From contig NZ_CP077079.1 in the NCBI RefSeq assembly GCF_019139815.1, positions 434,001 through 498,000 of the forward strand: a stretch of 64,000 bases of DNA, read 5' to 3'. The DNA comes from Pseudomonas asgharzadehiana (GTDB taxonomy: Bacteria; Pseudomonadota; Gammaproteobacteria; Pseudomonadales; Pseudomonadaceae). This document shows positions 58,601 to 64,000 of this stretch, piece after piece. The position numbers were made by a program, and so were the translations under genes. The notes beneath the pieces are model-generated. The model made no database searches. It saw nothing but the letters and a program-made list of their open reading frames with translations, and was not told where the DNA came from. Position 1 is the first letter of the stretch. Each line of letters opens with the position of its first letter.

Positions 58601-59632
58601 GCGGCTGTGCGTGCACAAATTAAAGACGAACACGCAGATCCAGAAGCTTGGTTTATTCCCCACACCGTCGAAGTCGATGTCCCGGAACTGGACTGGAGTC
58701 GGGCAGGTTCCTTGGGGCTCGACCGCGCCAAGCTTGAGCATGCCGCCCTGCAACGGCCTCAATGGTTAGCGATATCGGCGACCAGACTACTTGAAAGTCT
58801 CGAGCCTCCGGACCCGGATCGGCTCGCCGATCTGCTCGCCAAGGCAACTGGCCTGGGAGTATTTACTGCCTGCCACCTCGCACGCCAGCAAGGCGAGATC
58901 GGCTTAAAGCTCCTGCTTGATCGTCTGGATGGTCCGATCACCTCCGGATTCGAACATCTTATAGGAGCACTCGCAAAAACCAGCACGACCTGGCCGCAGG
59001 TGGCTGACGGTGTGGGTAAGGCGATGCATGCGTCCAATGCACGCGTCGCGGTGGCGGCGGCGAGTTTGACGCTCAAGCACGTCAAAGGTGGGGGCGCGGT
59101 GCCTGAATCGATGTTGGAAGCGGCGTACCAGTATTGGTTGGCCCATGAAGAGCCCTATCCCGTGTCCTCGGGCACCGTTCCAGACAGTCCGAGGGAGACG
59201 CTTTTGGAGGCGATGAACTACCTTCGGCCGGTTTCAGATGAGCGGGCGGTCGAGCTACTCAATGATATGCGTCGCGATATGAAGGATTTAGCTCTGTCCT
59301 GGCTGATCCAGCGTGCCACTCGGTCTCCAATATCACGATCGAAGCTGGTCACATCCATGAGGGGAAAACTCCCCAATGCAGAGTCGGTTGCAAGATTGCT
59401 TGATTCGGAGATTGCCTTCGACGAGGCAGAGATATCGCAACTGTGCGATCTGTTTTCCGATGCCGATCCTGACTATCGGCTGGCTGCGTTGCGACTGATT
59501 AAGCCTCATCGAATGCCCAACGACCTGCTGACGGCGAAGCTCAAAGCACTAATGACCGACACATATTCCGATGTCGGCCGCACTGCGCGAACGCTGTGGG
59601 ATACCTTGGAAACCGATGGCGGCGTCGATTGA
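55640..59632 (+). CDS. NACHT NTPase with N-terminal putative nuclease and C-terminal helical repeats
   Basis: A 1330-residue STAND protein. After a Lys/Arg-rich start (residues 4-20), residues about 25-200 look like a PD-(D/E)xK nuclease of Mrr/Cap4 type: D70-D71 and Q85-V-K87 (QxK). The NACHT domain has Walker A GGPGMGKSTL (K343), Walker B LLCDGLDECD (D411, D414, E415), sensor IIVTTRP and the closing FVHKTFAEFAAARF near 636-648. From about 650 to the end it is helical, HEAT-like. Bacterial NACHT proteins sense phage components and kill the cell through the N-terminal effector. ATG 55640 has AGGA 6 bases upstream; the open frame to 55547 is weak. No transmembrane segment. Confidence 0.88.
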   Translation: MATKPKKKNSKNRTRRNAGGAATASGMNFQAAVTAIAGSHLLLGASLGWLDGLIEDIPTAIWAETGGPGDDIRIELRNGEVLEAQVKRGLSRGENLWEAMRALAVGLDAGTIQYGVLIVSPDTSKTIWTDLARDNRRLGEGRTDNLSDIGLEWLRRLTDAALPVNEVCACLRIHVVHASDADHVSVMMARARLASSFASASDADSIWFRLLQDAHVITERRGRWEQAGLAQMLMGMGVQASAAATPASVAPRVSCWVADSNQHFSLLGVKNSLSMDKAWLPLKAGVADPGEPEPTDPVAALAHYHAASGASRSRWNKQKTLEAEWVGRFYTRAVVIGGPGMGKSTLMTRLACLYARDGLPVLKVRLRDIAARLAAGNSFDESVLQLGLDGSGVPFQQVRDSSLADWVLLCDGLDECDAHQELVATRIRQFSAGNPRVRIIVTTRPIGYQTGELSEWRHYELIAPDAERGAENLAKLLQAASPKRAAEDSDWAFALATEQLEGNAAKAVISQSPQLLGMAASLLARGGTLGTSKTELYQNLFEVIDAEPNTRKALDDQPDSAVLARVFDIVGWELIADPLAKTSDLLTRTAIHLRADLGVMPLKAKSIVNAALKYWQQVGLIEQVRHGATTLITFVHKTFAEFAAARFVWTNHEATERARWLSSCLDDYERWSEVVVFASAKMCEEVLQALLVRVAQGDRHALERALGLLVATPAGVLDDTVQRLVQLSFAQVDADNTVVAYRFGLLLARLVTRFEPVIGALSRARLHSTQPWTQRVAWACEVEMAEFDIDTAQNKLHEFLASSSPSTSINSMMSISSLSLRRNPENELHESMALALVRRRLADRSVDQLTALLKLFTDQAFDTVGFSIKLSKLANQAGMELPHVRHNLSGDALAAMFPAVEYRQAHTTAMDAFLSTLATQNESIGNGTALDPTLQLSALFEITGWNESPASDIWWAMKPVDREPMREVLRGIIALSVIHPGQLQLEAAAVRAQIKDEHADPEAWFIPHTVEVDVPELDWSRAGSLGLDRAKLEHAALQRPQWLAISATRLLESLEPPDPDRLADLLAKATGLGVFTACHLARQQGEIGLKLLLDRLDGPITSGFEHLIGALAKTSTTWPQVADGVGKAMHASNARVAVAAASLTLKHVKGGGAVPESMLEAAYQYWLAHEEPYPVSSGTVPDSPRETLLEAMNYLRPVSDERAVELLNDMRRDMKDLALSWLIQRATRSPISRSKLVTSMRGKLPNAESVARLLDSEIAFDEAEISQLCDLFSDADPDYRLAALRLIKPHRMPNDLLTAKLKALMTDTYSDVGRTARTLWDTLETDGGVD

Positions 59633-60003
59633 GGGCATCCGGACAGCTTGGAGTTGGCGATGCTAGCCGTTGGCTAGCCATTTGCCCAAGGCAGACCGTT
59701 TTTCTCGAATGAAACACTGGGCGCGACAGCCCAGTGCTTCTGACGATGGCCATGAGATTACCAGCTGCGCTCAGACTTGCTGCCGCCTGATACATCAGCA
59801 TAGTAGCGATCCTTGCCTTTTGCCTTTTAAACCTCTGAGATAGCCTCATGGCAGCTAGAAGTGGTCCACGACCGCCTTAGCATTGCTGACCAATGTCCGT
59901 TTCTGGCTGGTTTCCGCCTATTACCAAACGGCTGAAGTTGGCGGCGGATTCAATTGGTCAACGGCAACATCGTAATTCCTGTATAGGCAGGAGGAGTGTG
60001 CAG
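59633..60003. other. Gap after the NACHT gene
   Basis: No gene supported. GCTAGCC and GGCTAGC (59662-59678) form a 7-bp hairpin that could end NACHT transcription, without a clear T-tract. The remaining sequence shows no structure I can name; a 102-codon minus-strand frame here has no coding signature. Confidence 0.5.
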
Positions 60004-60072
60004 ATGAAGCAAAGACCGCCGCGTATAGTTATCGGTCGTGACCATTTGGATCAGGCTCCACTCAGAGATTGA
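60004..60072 (+). CDS. Putative 22-residue peptide with a strong ribosome site
   Basis: ATG 60004 follows AGGAGGAG (59989-59996) at an ideal distance and encodes MKQRPPRIVIGRDHLDQAPL then RD before TGA. It is very short and overlaps the end of the minus-strand gene by 11 bases. It may be a real small protein, the 5' stump of a deleted gene, or chance. Confidence 0.3.
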   Translation: MKQRPPRIVIGRDHLDQAPLRD

Positions 60073-60337
60073 AAACCCATGACGTTTTTAGACGTCGAGC
60101 GAGCAGTCGAATCGTCAGCATGTAGTAATACCGCGTTGCCTCACTCCGTTGGCTCAGTCGGTGTTCTAGAAACCAAGCCACATGCTTTCTCTGCCAACCC
60201 CAAGGTGTTTCTCGCTGCCAGCGTGCTGCGATTTCAGCCTGAATGATTTTCGCCTGGTGCAAATGGCGTTGCCAGGTCGCGTGCGAGCCGGTCAGCACGC
60301 CAGCCAGGAACAGCTCCATATCGAATGGCTTACTCAT
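60062..60337 (-). CDS. Small protein downstream of the recombinase (91 residues)
   Basis: ATG 60337 follows the recombinase stop (60339-60341) almost directly, with GGTGGG as a ribosome site, so the two are translated in tandem. The product is rich in Trp, Arg and His (SHATWQRHLHQAKIIQAEIA, WGWQRKHVAWFLEHRL) and helical, without membrane segments. Its place suggests a recombination accessory protein. Family not recognised by name. Confidence 0.6.
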   Translation of the reverse strand: MSKPFDMELFLAGVLTGSHATWQRHLHQAKIIQAEIAARWQRETPWGWQRKHVAWFLEHRLSQRSEATRYYYMLTIRLLARRLKTSWVFNL

Positions 60338-60338
60338 G

Positions 60339-61310
60339 CTACCCACCGATATAGGCAGCGACCACATCGATCCGACCGTGCCCCAGCTCATAGCTGATTT
60401 TCTTTCGGGCATTACGATCAAGGTACCTATCTATCTCGCAGCATCGACCGCCATTGATAGGCGCTCGGTGCTGGGTAATCCGCTCATAGCGCTCACATGC
60501 GTAAGCAGCTCGCAGTTCATGAAAACCTTTGAGGTTGTGTGCATGGAGAATGTCCCTCGAGGGGCGGACGATGTCCTGCAGAACGTTCAGAAAGCGTTCA
60601 TTTGGTGCAATCAGGTTTCGGCTACCCACTGGCGAAACCTGCGCCGCAAATCCAAGCGCATCGCGAACATGCTGATCTACCGCAATCCAGCGAGACGCTG
60701 AAATACCGGCACGGCCGCCTTTGGTACCGTCCTGAATGCTGATCTTGCCGAGGTCTTTAGCCTCCCGGCATAGCCGTGGAAGGTCAGCCAAGATGGCCTC
60801 ATGCAAGCGTATGCCAATGGCGCGAGCCAATTGAGCGATGGCAGCAGCACGTGGCATCTGGTGCTCGCAGAGAGCGTCGACTAACCGCTTCACAAGTTCG
60901 CGGTCTTGGCCTTGAGGTGCCGAGCGGCGAATACCGGTTCGTTGCATCCTCAATGCCTTGCTCGGGCTCGTCACTTTCACATATTGATCACCTCGAAGGG
61001 CCGCCATGGTTCGGTTCACGCTGGACAATCGGTTTTGCGCGGTGGCGATGGCGAGCTCACCTTGTTCAACTTGCCGCAGATGTCTGGCGTAATCCAGCAA
61101 AGTCTGCCGAACAATCTGACGAGCATCGTTAAACCTGGATCCATCTTCCGACCGACACCAGCGCACAAACGCCTGCCAGCGATCCCTGTGTGCTTTGACC
61201 GTGCCGTAATGCCCGCCGCCAAACAGATCTTTCAAGGCCTTTGGCCCGGCATAGCTCAACTGCCGACCGTAGCCAAAATTGCGTCCGTCTCGCCTGCCCA
61301 CCAGTGCCAT
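60339..61310 (-). CDS. Tyrosine recombinase of the integrase-domain island family
   Basis: A 323-residue tyrosine recombinase with an N-terminal SAM-like DNA-binding domain (about 25-105, TVKAHRDRWQAFVRWCRSED) and a catalytic domain holding Arg in ARAIGIRLHEAIL, H-x-x-R in GFHELRAAYACE, a second His in ELGHGRIDVV, and the nucleophile Tyr in AAYIGG at the very C-terminus. Such genes occur in Pseudomonas islands separate from the main integrase. Together with its small partner it may move the cargo or be a relic. Confidence 0.85.
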   Translation of the reverse strand: MALVGRRDGRNFGYGRQLSYAGPKALKDLFGGGHYGTVKAHRDRWQAFVRWCRSEDGSRFNDARQIVRQTLLDYARHLRQVEQGELAIATAQNRLSSVNRTMAALRGDQYVKVTSPSKALRMQRTGIRRSAPQGQDRELVKRLVDALCEHQMPRAAAIAQLARAIGIRLHEAILADLPRLCREAKDLGKISIQDGTKGGRAGISASRWIAVDQHVRDALGFAAQVSPVGSRNLIAPNERFLNVLQDIVRPSRDILHAHNLKGFHELRAAYACERYERITQHRAPINGGRCCEIDRYLDRNARKKISYELGHGRIDVVAAYIGG

Positions 61311-61465
61311 GATCGAACTCCTCTCGAAGCCAAAACTTTTAAAACTTTCCCCACGTCATCCCGCCAAGAATGTTGAGTGTTATCAGGGATCAAGGCCCCT
61401 GCGACCTGTGAGGGTTGTCCACTAACGCGGGACTTGCGGCTCCTTACGACCGGGCGCTTGGGCAT
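61256..61465 (-). CDS. Putative small basic protein upstream of the recombinase
   Basis: ATG 61465 opens MPKRPVVRSRKSRVSGQPSQ and runs 69 residues, overlapping the recombinase start by 55 bases. AGGAGG lies 12 bases upstream, better placed for another ATG (61470) giving only 8 codons. The Lys/Arg-rich start might bind DNA. Weak support. Confidence 0.3.
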   Translation of the reverse strand: MPKRPVVRSRKSRVSGQPSQVAGALIPDNTQHSWRDDVGKVLKVLASRGVRSWHWWAGETDAILATVGS

Positions 61466-61738
61466 CTCATGATCTGGCCTCCTGAACACCGTTACCGGTG
61501 GGCGGGTGGAGGCTGCATTGGCTGACGAGACCGACGCCGCGAGATCTTGAGTCAGGTGAAGGCAGTGAAGCGATGACCGGGCGTGCCTGACTGTCAGTCA
61601 GGTGCAGTCCATTCCGTGGGCTGCGGCACCATCATCTGCATCGCTGTTGCTGGTGACTTTTCGGTGTTTGTCACGCCGATTGTCACGAGGGGGAATGCCG
61701 CAAAGCCTTGTACGAGTTGGGCTGCAGCGGCGGTAGGA

Positions 61739-61773
61739 GCGCCCGTCTCTTTCCGGGAGAAAGAGACGGGCGC
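61739..61773. repeat. Perfect 15-bp inverted repeat
   Basis: GCGCCCGTCTCTTTC (61739-61753) is exactly inverted as GAAAGAGACGGGCGC (61759-61773) with a 5-base loop CGGGA. No T-tract follows, and it differs from the REP family. Confidence 0.9.
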
Positions 61774-62010
61774 AGGTTGGCGCAATGAAATGGCCAAACG
61801 GATAGGTTGCTGCAGGGCAGATATGAAAGGGGGAAGTTGCCGCAGTGGGCACACTGGTAAAAGTAGGCATCCATCACATCGCTGTGACCGTGCGAGCCGC
61901 CGGACGCTAATCGCACTTTGGGAGAACCACCACGGTGTGGCGTAGCCTTAAAGGTTCTGGCTACCTGGGTTGCTGTCAACGACAGCGCTTTGCCCGATCT
62001 TTTCTACGCC

Positions 62011-62100
62011 TGTGGATAATTTGGGTCAAGGCTCGAATTTTCGGGAACTCTGCGGCTGTGGATGAAATTATCCACCGGTGGAAATCTATGGTTTTCCACA
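62011..62100. promoter_or_regulatory. Cluster of DnaA-box-like nonamers
   Basis: TGTGGATAA (62011-62019, an exact inverse of TTATCCACA), TGTGGATGA (62057-62065), TTATCCACC (62068-62076) and TTTTCCACA (62092-62100) fall within 90 bases. They could mark a replication start of the element. Confidence 0.45.
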
Positions 62101-62134
62101 GACAATTTGCGTGGGCTTTAGATTTTTTAAATGA

Positions 62135-62179
62135 GGTCCATCCAAGCAGGGCGGCTTTGCAGCCCCGCTTGGATGGACC
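62135..62179. repeat. 13-bp inverted repeat before the P4 integrase gene end
   Basis: GGTCCATCCAAGC (62135-62147) is exactly inverted as GCTTGGATGGACC (62167-62179); 19 bases in between include a further short dyad. It lies 36 bases after the integrase stop (minus strand) and may end its transcript. Confidence 0.8.
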
Positions 62180-62214
62180 CGCGTGGAAGGGCGGACTGCG
62201 GTGATCTTATTGGC

Positions 62215-63543
62215 TTACCCACGTTTGGATGCGCCACGGCTATTTTGTAGGGCGGTAATGTTGTCGCCGACCGGGTGAGCGAATTCGTGGGGCGTCACAT
62301 GCCCATGGCGGTTGGCGTCGATGTAGTTGCTCCACCACGCCATGATCAGCCTGCGCTGCTCGAGGAATTCGGCCTTGTGGATATACGCGGCGCGCACGCG
62401 GTTGCGTTCCTTGTGGCTCATTTGTCTTTCGATGGCTGCGTCGGTCCATAACCCGGACTCAAGCAGGGCGCTACAGGCCATGGTCCTGAAGCCGTGGCCG
62501 CACACGTCCTTACTGGTGTCATAGCCGACGTTGCGGAGCATGGTGTTCACTGTGTTCTCGGACATGGGCTTCCAGTACTTGTGGTCGCCCGGTAGCACCA
62601 ACTCTGAAAAGCGACTGAGGCTGCGCAGGCGCTCCAGTATTTCGATGACCTGCGGCGATAACGGAACCATTTGAATGTCGCCGTTCATCTTGGTCCCGCG
62701 TGTGGAGTTGCGTACCCCTTCAATCGGTGCGCGAGTATCGGGGATTTCCCACATGGCGCGTTGGAGGTCGAACTCACTCCATCGAGCGAAGCGCAGCTCG
62801 CTGGAGCGGACGAATACATGCAACGTCAACAGGACGGCGAGGCGCGTCAGTTCGCGGCCGTTGTAGTTGTCGATACGGTGCAGCAGTTCGGGTAGGCGGT
62901 TGAGGGAGAGGGCCGGGCGATGGACTGTGCGCGGCGCGTGAATCGAGCCTGCCAGATCGAGGGCAGGATTCATGGTGATCTGCCGAGCCCTTTTGGCCCC
63001 GCGCATGATGGTGGATAAGTAGTTCTGTACCCTTAACGCCACATCCATGGTGCCGCGTTCCTTGATGCGCTGGGTGATCTCTAGCAGGTCGTGGGTATCG
63101 AGTTCGGCGATGGGGCGTTGGCCGATCAGCGGGAAGACGTGGGTGCGCAGTCGGCTCATCACGGTTTTTGCGTGTCCTTCGGTCCAGCGACGGGACATGT
63201 CGGCGTGCCACTCCAGAGCAACGGTTTCGAAAAGCAGTGCCGCCCGTTGGGCTACGATCTTGGCCTTCTTCTTTTCTTCCATTGGGTCGAGGTTGTCGAG
63301 CAGCAACGCCTTGGCTTCGTCTCGCTTACGTCGTGCGACGGAAAGGGTAACGATGGGGTAATTGCCGATGATGAGCGTGCCTTCCTTGCCGCTGGGCTTG
63401 GTGTACTTCAAGCGCCAGGTCTTCACGCCATTGGGTTTGACGAAAAGGTACATGCCTCGGCCGTCGAACAGTTTGTAGGCGCGTTCGCGGGCTTTGGCCG
63501 TGCGGCATTGCAGGTCGCTGAGGGGGATCGCTAGACGTGGCAT
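62215..63543 (-). CDS. P4-type tyrosine integrase
   Basis: A 442-residue integrase. N-terminal arm-binding domain (LFDGRGMYLFVKPNGVKTWR, typical DUF4102), core-binding domain, and catalytic domain with Arg in SSELRFARWSE, HGFRTMACS (HxxR), and Tyr in RAAYIHKAEFLEQRR. P4-type integrases insert islands at tRNA 3' ends; the tRNA-Thr fragment lies 166 bases upstream of its start, as expected. ATG 63543 opens MPRLAIPLSDLQCRTAKARE; the longer frame is not needed. Confidence 0.93.
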   Translation of the reverse strand: MPRLAIPLSDLQCRTAKARERAYKLFDGRGMYLFVKPNGVKTWRLKYTKPSGKEGTLIIGNYPIVTLSVARRKRDEAKALLLDNLDPMEEKKKAKIVAQRAALLFETVALEWHADMSRRWTEGHAKTVMSRLRTHVFPLIGQRPIAELDTHDLLEITQRIKERGTMDVALRVQNYLSTIMRGAKRARQITMNPALDLAGSIHAPRTVHRPALSLNRLPELLHRIDNYNGRELTRLAVLLTLHVFVRSSELRFARWSEFDLQRAMWEIPDTRAPIEGVRNSTRGTKMNGDIQMVPLSPQVIEILERLRSLSRFSELVLPGDHKYWKPMSENTVNTMLRNVGYDTSKDVCGHGFRTMACSALLESGLWTDAAIERQMSHKERNRVRAAYIHKAEFLEQRRLIMAWWSNYIDANRHGHVTPHEFAHPVGDNITALQNSRGASKRG

Positions 63544-63639
63544 AGGGGGTACGCGCTCCTGACCGGGAAATCGCAGTACCCCTAACATACCCTCGGGGAA
63601 GGGGGATTTTGTTGGATCCCGACGGAGGGTCCTGGAACG

Positions 63640-63665
63640 AAAAAACCCGCCAAAGGGCGGGTTTT
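63640..63665. terminator. Hairpin between the integrase and the tRNA fragment
   Basis: AACCCGCC and GGCGGGTT with T- and A-tracts on both strands; positioned as the terminator of the tRNA fragment read on the minus strand, 43 bases after its 3' end. Confidence 0.8.
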
Positions 63666-63708
63666 CGGGGCTTCCAGAGCATTCGGTGGAATGCAATGGA
63701 GCCTAATG

Positions 63709-63753
63709 TGGTGCCGGCACCAGGAGTCGAACCCGGGACCTACTGATTACAAG
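63709..63753 (-). tRNA. tRNA-Thr(TGT) 3' fragment, right attachment site
   Basis: On the minus strand the 45 bases read from the anticodon loop (CTTGTAA) through the T-arm (GGGTTCGACTCC) to the acceptor end and CCA, exactly as in Pseudomonas tRNA-Thr(TGT). The 5' half is missing: upstream bases do not form the D-arm or acceptor strand. The break at the anticodon loop is typical of tyrosine-integrase crossover. Confidence 0.85.
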
Positions 63754-63871
63754 GAAGCTGCTTTAAACATGAGAATCAATGGGTTATCAATTTTCTTGTT
63801 ACGTGTGATGTCCCTGAAACCCAAAGGAATAAAGCATATGAGGAGGTTTGTTACGTGGGATTGGCAGCGAT

Positions 63872-64000
63872 TTGAAAAAAAAATTTGACTTCGAGGCTGC
63901 CCTGCAAGTCAGCGCGAAGACAGCTGCACTGATCGTCAATATAAGATTTTTCGACCAGTGGCAGACAGGTATCAATGCTTATCTAGCTGAAAAACTATTC
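63872..64000 (+). CDS. Partial ORF at the right edge (43 codons, open)
   Basis: From TTG 63872 the frame is open to the window end and encodes KKKFDFEAALQVSAKTAALI and on to INAYLAEKLF, a coding-like composition. No good ribosome site precedes the TTG, while ATG 63838 with AGGAGG lies in another frame and would join only by slippage on nine As (63875-63883). A/T-rich, unlike the core genome, probably part of a second element. Confidence 0.35.
   Translation, partial: MKKKFDFEAALQVSAKTAALIVNIRFFDQWQTGINAYLAEKLF

Larger units (their letters stand above)
61466..62214. other. Structured non-coding stretch between the two recombinase genes
   Basis: About 750 bases without a supported gene. It contains a perfect 15-bp hairpin (61739-61773), a cluster of DnaA-box-like sequences (62011-62100), and a 13-bp dyad (62135-62179). 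Reading frames here lack ribosome sites and coding character. Confidence 0.6.
52177..63753. mobile_element. Genomic island in a tRNA-Thr locus carrying an SMC-like/NACHT gene pair
   Basis: The island is bounded by two tRNA 3' end segments in the same orientation: a decayed one at 52177-52198 and a 45-nt tRNA-Thr(TGT) fragment at 63709-63753. Beside the right end is a P4-type integrase gene, inside is a second tyrosine recombinase, and the region looks more A/T-rich and less regular in codon use than its neighbours. Cargo is an SMC/Rad50-like ATPase and a NACHT protein. Boundaries are inferred from the repeats; no empty-site comparison was available. Confidence 0.75.

Noticed and set aside
59541-59849. 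102-codon minus-strand frame after the NACHT gene
   Set aside because: Overlaps the NACHT 3' end by 90 bases, no ribosome site, no recognisable motif.
61583-61945. 120-codon plus-strand frame in the gap between recombinases
   Set aside because: It translates through the perfect hairpin at 61739-61773, has no ribosome site and no protein-like pattern.
62011-62100. Chromosomal origin oriC
   Set aside because: DnaA-like boxes are present but dnaA, dnaN, rpmH and other origin neighbours are absent; at most an element origin.

Overview
The window comes from a high-GC gammaproteobacterium, almost certainly a member of the Pseudomonas fluorescens group. The evidence is the rimABK operon, the Fic/YhfG pair, an OprD-family porin, dctB/dctD, aguA, and many intergenic REP palindromes built on a core like GTGGGAGGGGGCTTGCTCCC, three of which form REPIN pairs. 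No rRNA, complete tRNA or CRISPR array is present.

Layout, 0-13 kb: a partial D-cysteine desulfhydrase, a serine acetyltransferase, a BCCT choline transporter with a near-perfect palindromic operator and a small coupled leader ORF, an aldo/keto reductase, the taurine operon tauABCD, gshA, and tex with a hotdog thioesterase. Much of this stretch is sulfur metabolism (cysteine, taurine, glutathione). 13-22 kb: ompR-envZ, rimABK, hslR, a PAP2 phosphatase, hslO and pckA. With tex beside it and yrfG and nudE at 34-35 kb, this is a rearranged version of the E. coli tex-ompR-envZ-pckA-hslO-hslR-yrfG-nudE neighbourhood. 22-29 kb is a small accessory pocket: a transporter remnant, a DUF1493 protein fused to membrane segments, a Fic toxin with its 56-residue antitoxin, a YfaP-like TPR protein, a RecQ-like helicase and a glycine-zipper protein. 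29-52 kb: FdhF/YdeP-type oxidoreductase with fdhD and a LysR regulator, lysM, yrfG, nudE-cysQ, dctBD with a thioesterase, rmlBACD (dTDP-L-rhamnose), a three-domain kinase/aminotransferase fusion beside aguA, an oprD-type porin behind a promoter-terminator leader, and an M48 membrane protease.

52.2-63.75 kb is a genomic island. Its left end is a decayed tRNA 3' end followed by that tRNA's terminator. Its right end is a 45-nt fragment of tRNA-Thr(TGT) that breaks exactly at the anticodon loop. A P4-type integrase lies beside the right end and a second tyrosine recombinase with a small partner lies inside. The cargo is two large genes: an SMC/Rad50-like ATPase with a zinc-hook CPAC motif and an unassigned C-terminal domain, and a 1330-residue NACHT NTPase with an N-terminal putative PD-(D/E)xK nuclease and a long helical C-terminus. 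I read this pair as a candidate antiphage system; I do not recognise the combination as a catalogued one. Beyond 63.75 kb a second A/T-rich element seems to begin, so the tRNA-Thr locus probably carries tandem islands.

Starts were chosen from Shine-Dalgarno sequences and overlaps, and several differ from the longest ORF (GTG or TTG starts for epsC, gshA, rimB, hslR and the ydeP-like gene). No database search or computed alignment was possible: family assignments rest on visible motifs and recalled family sequences.
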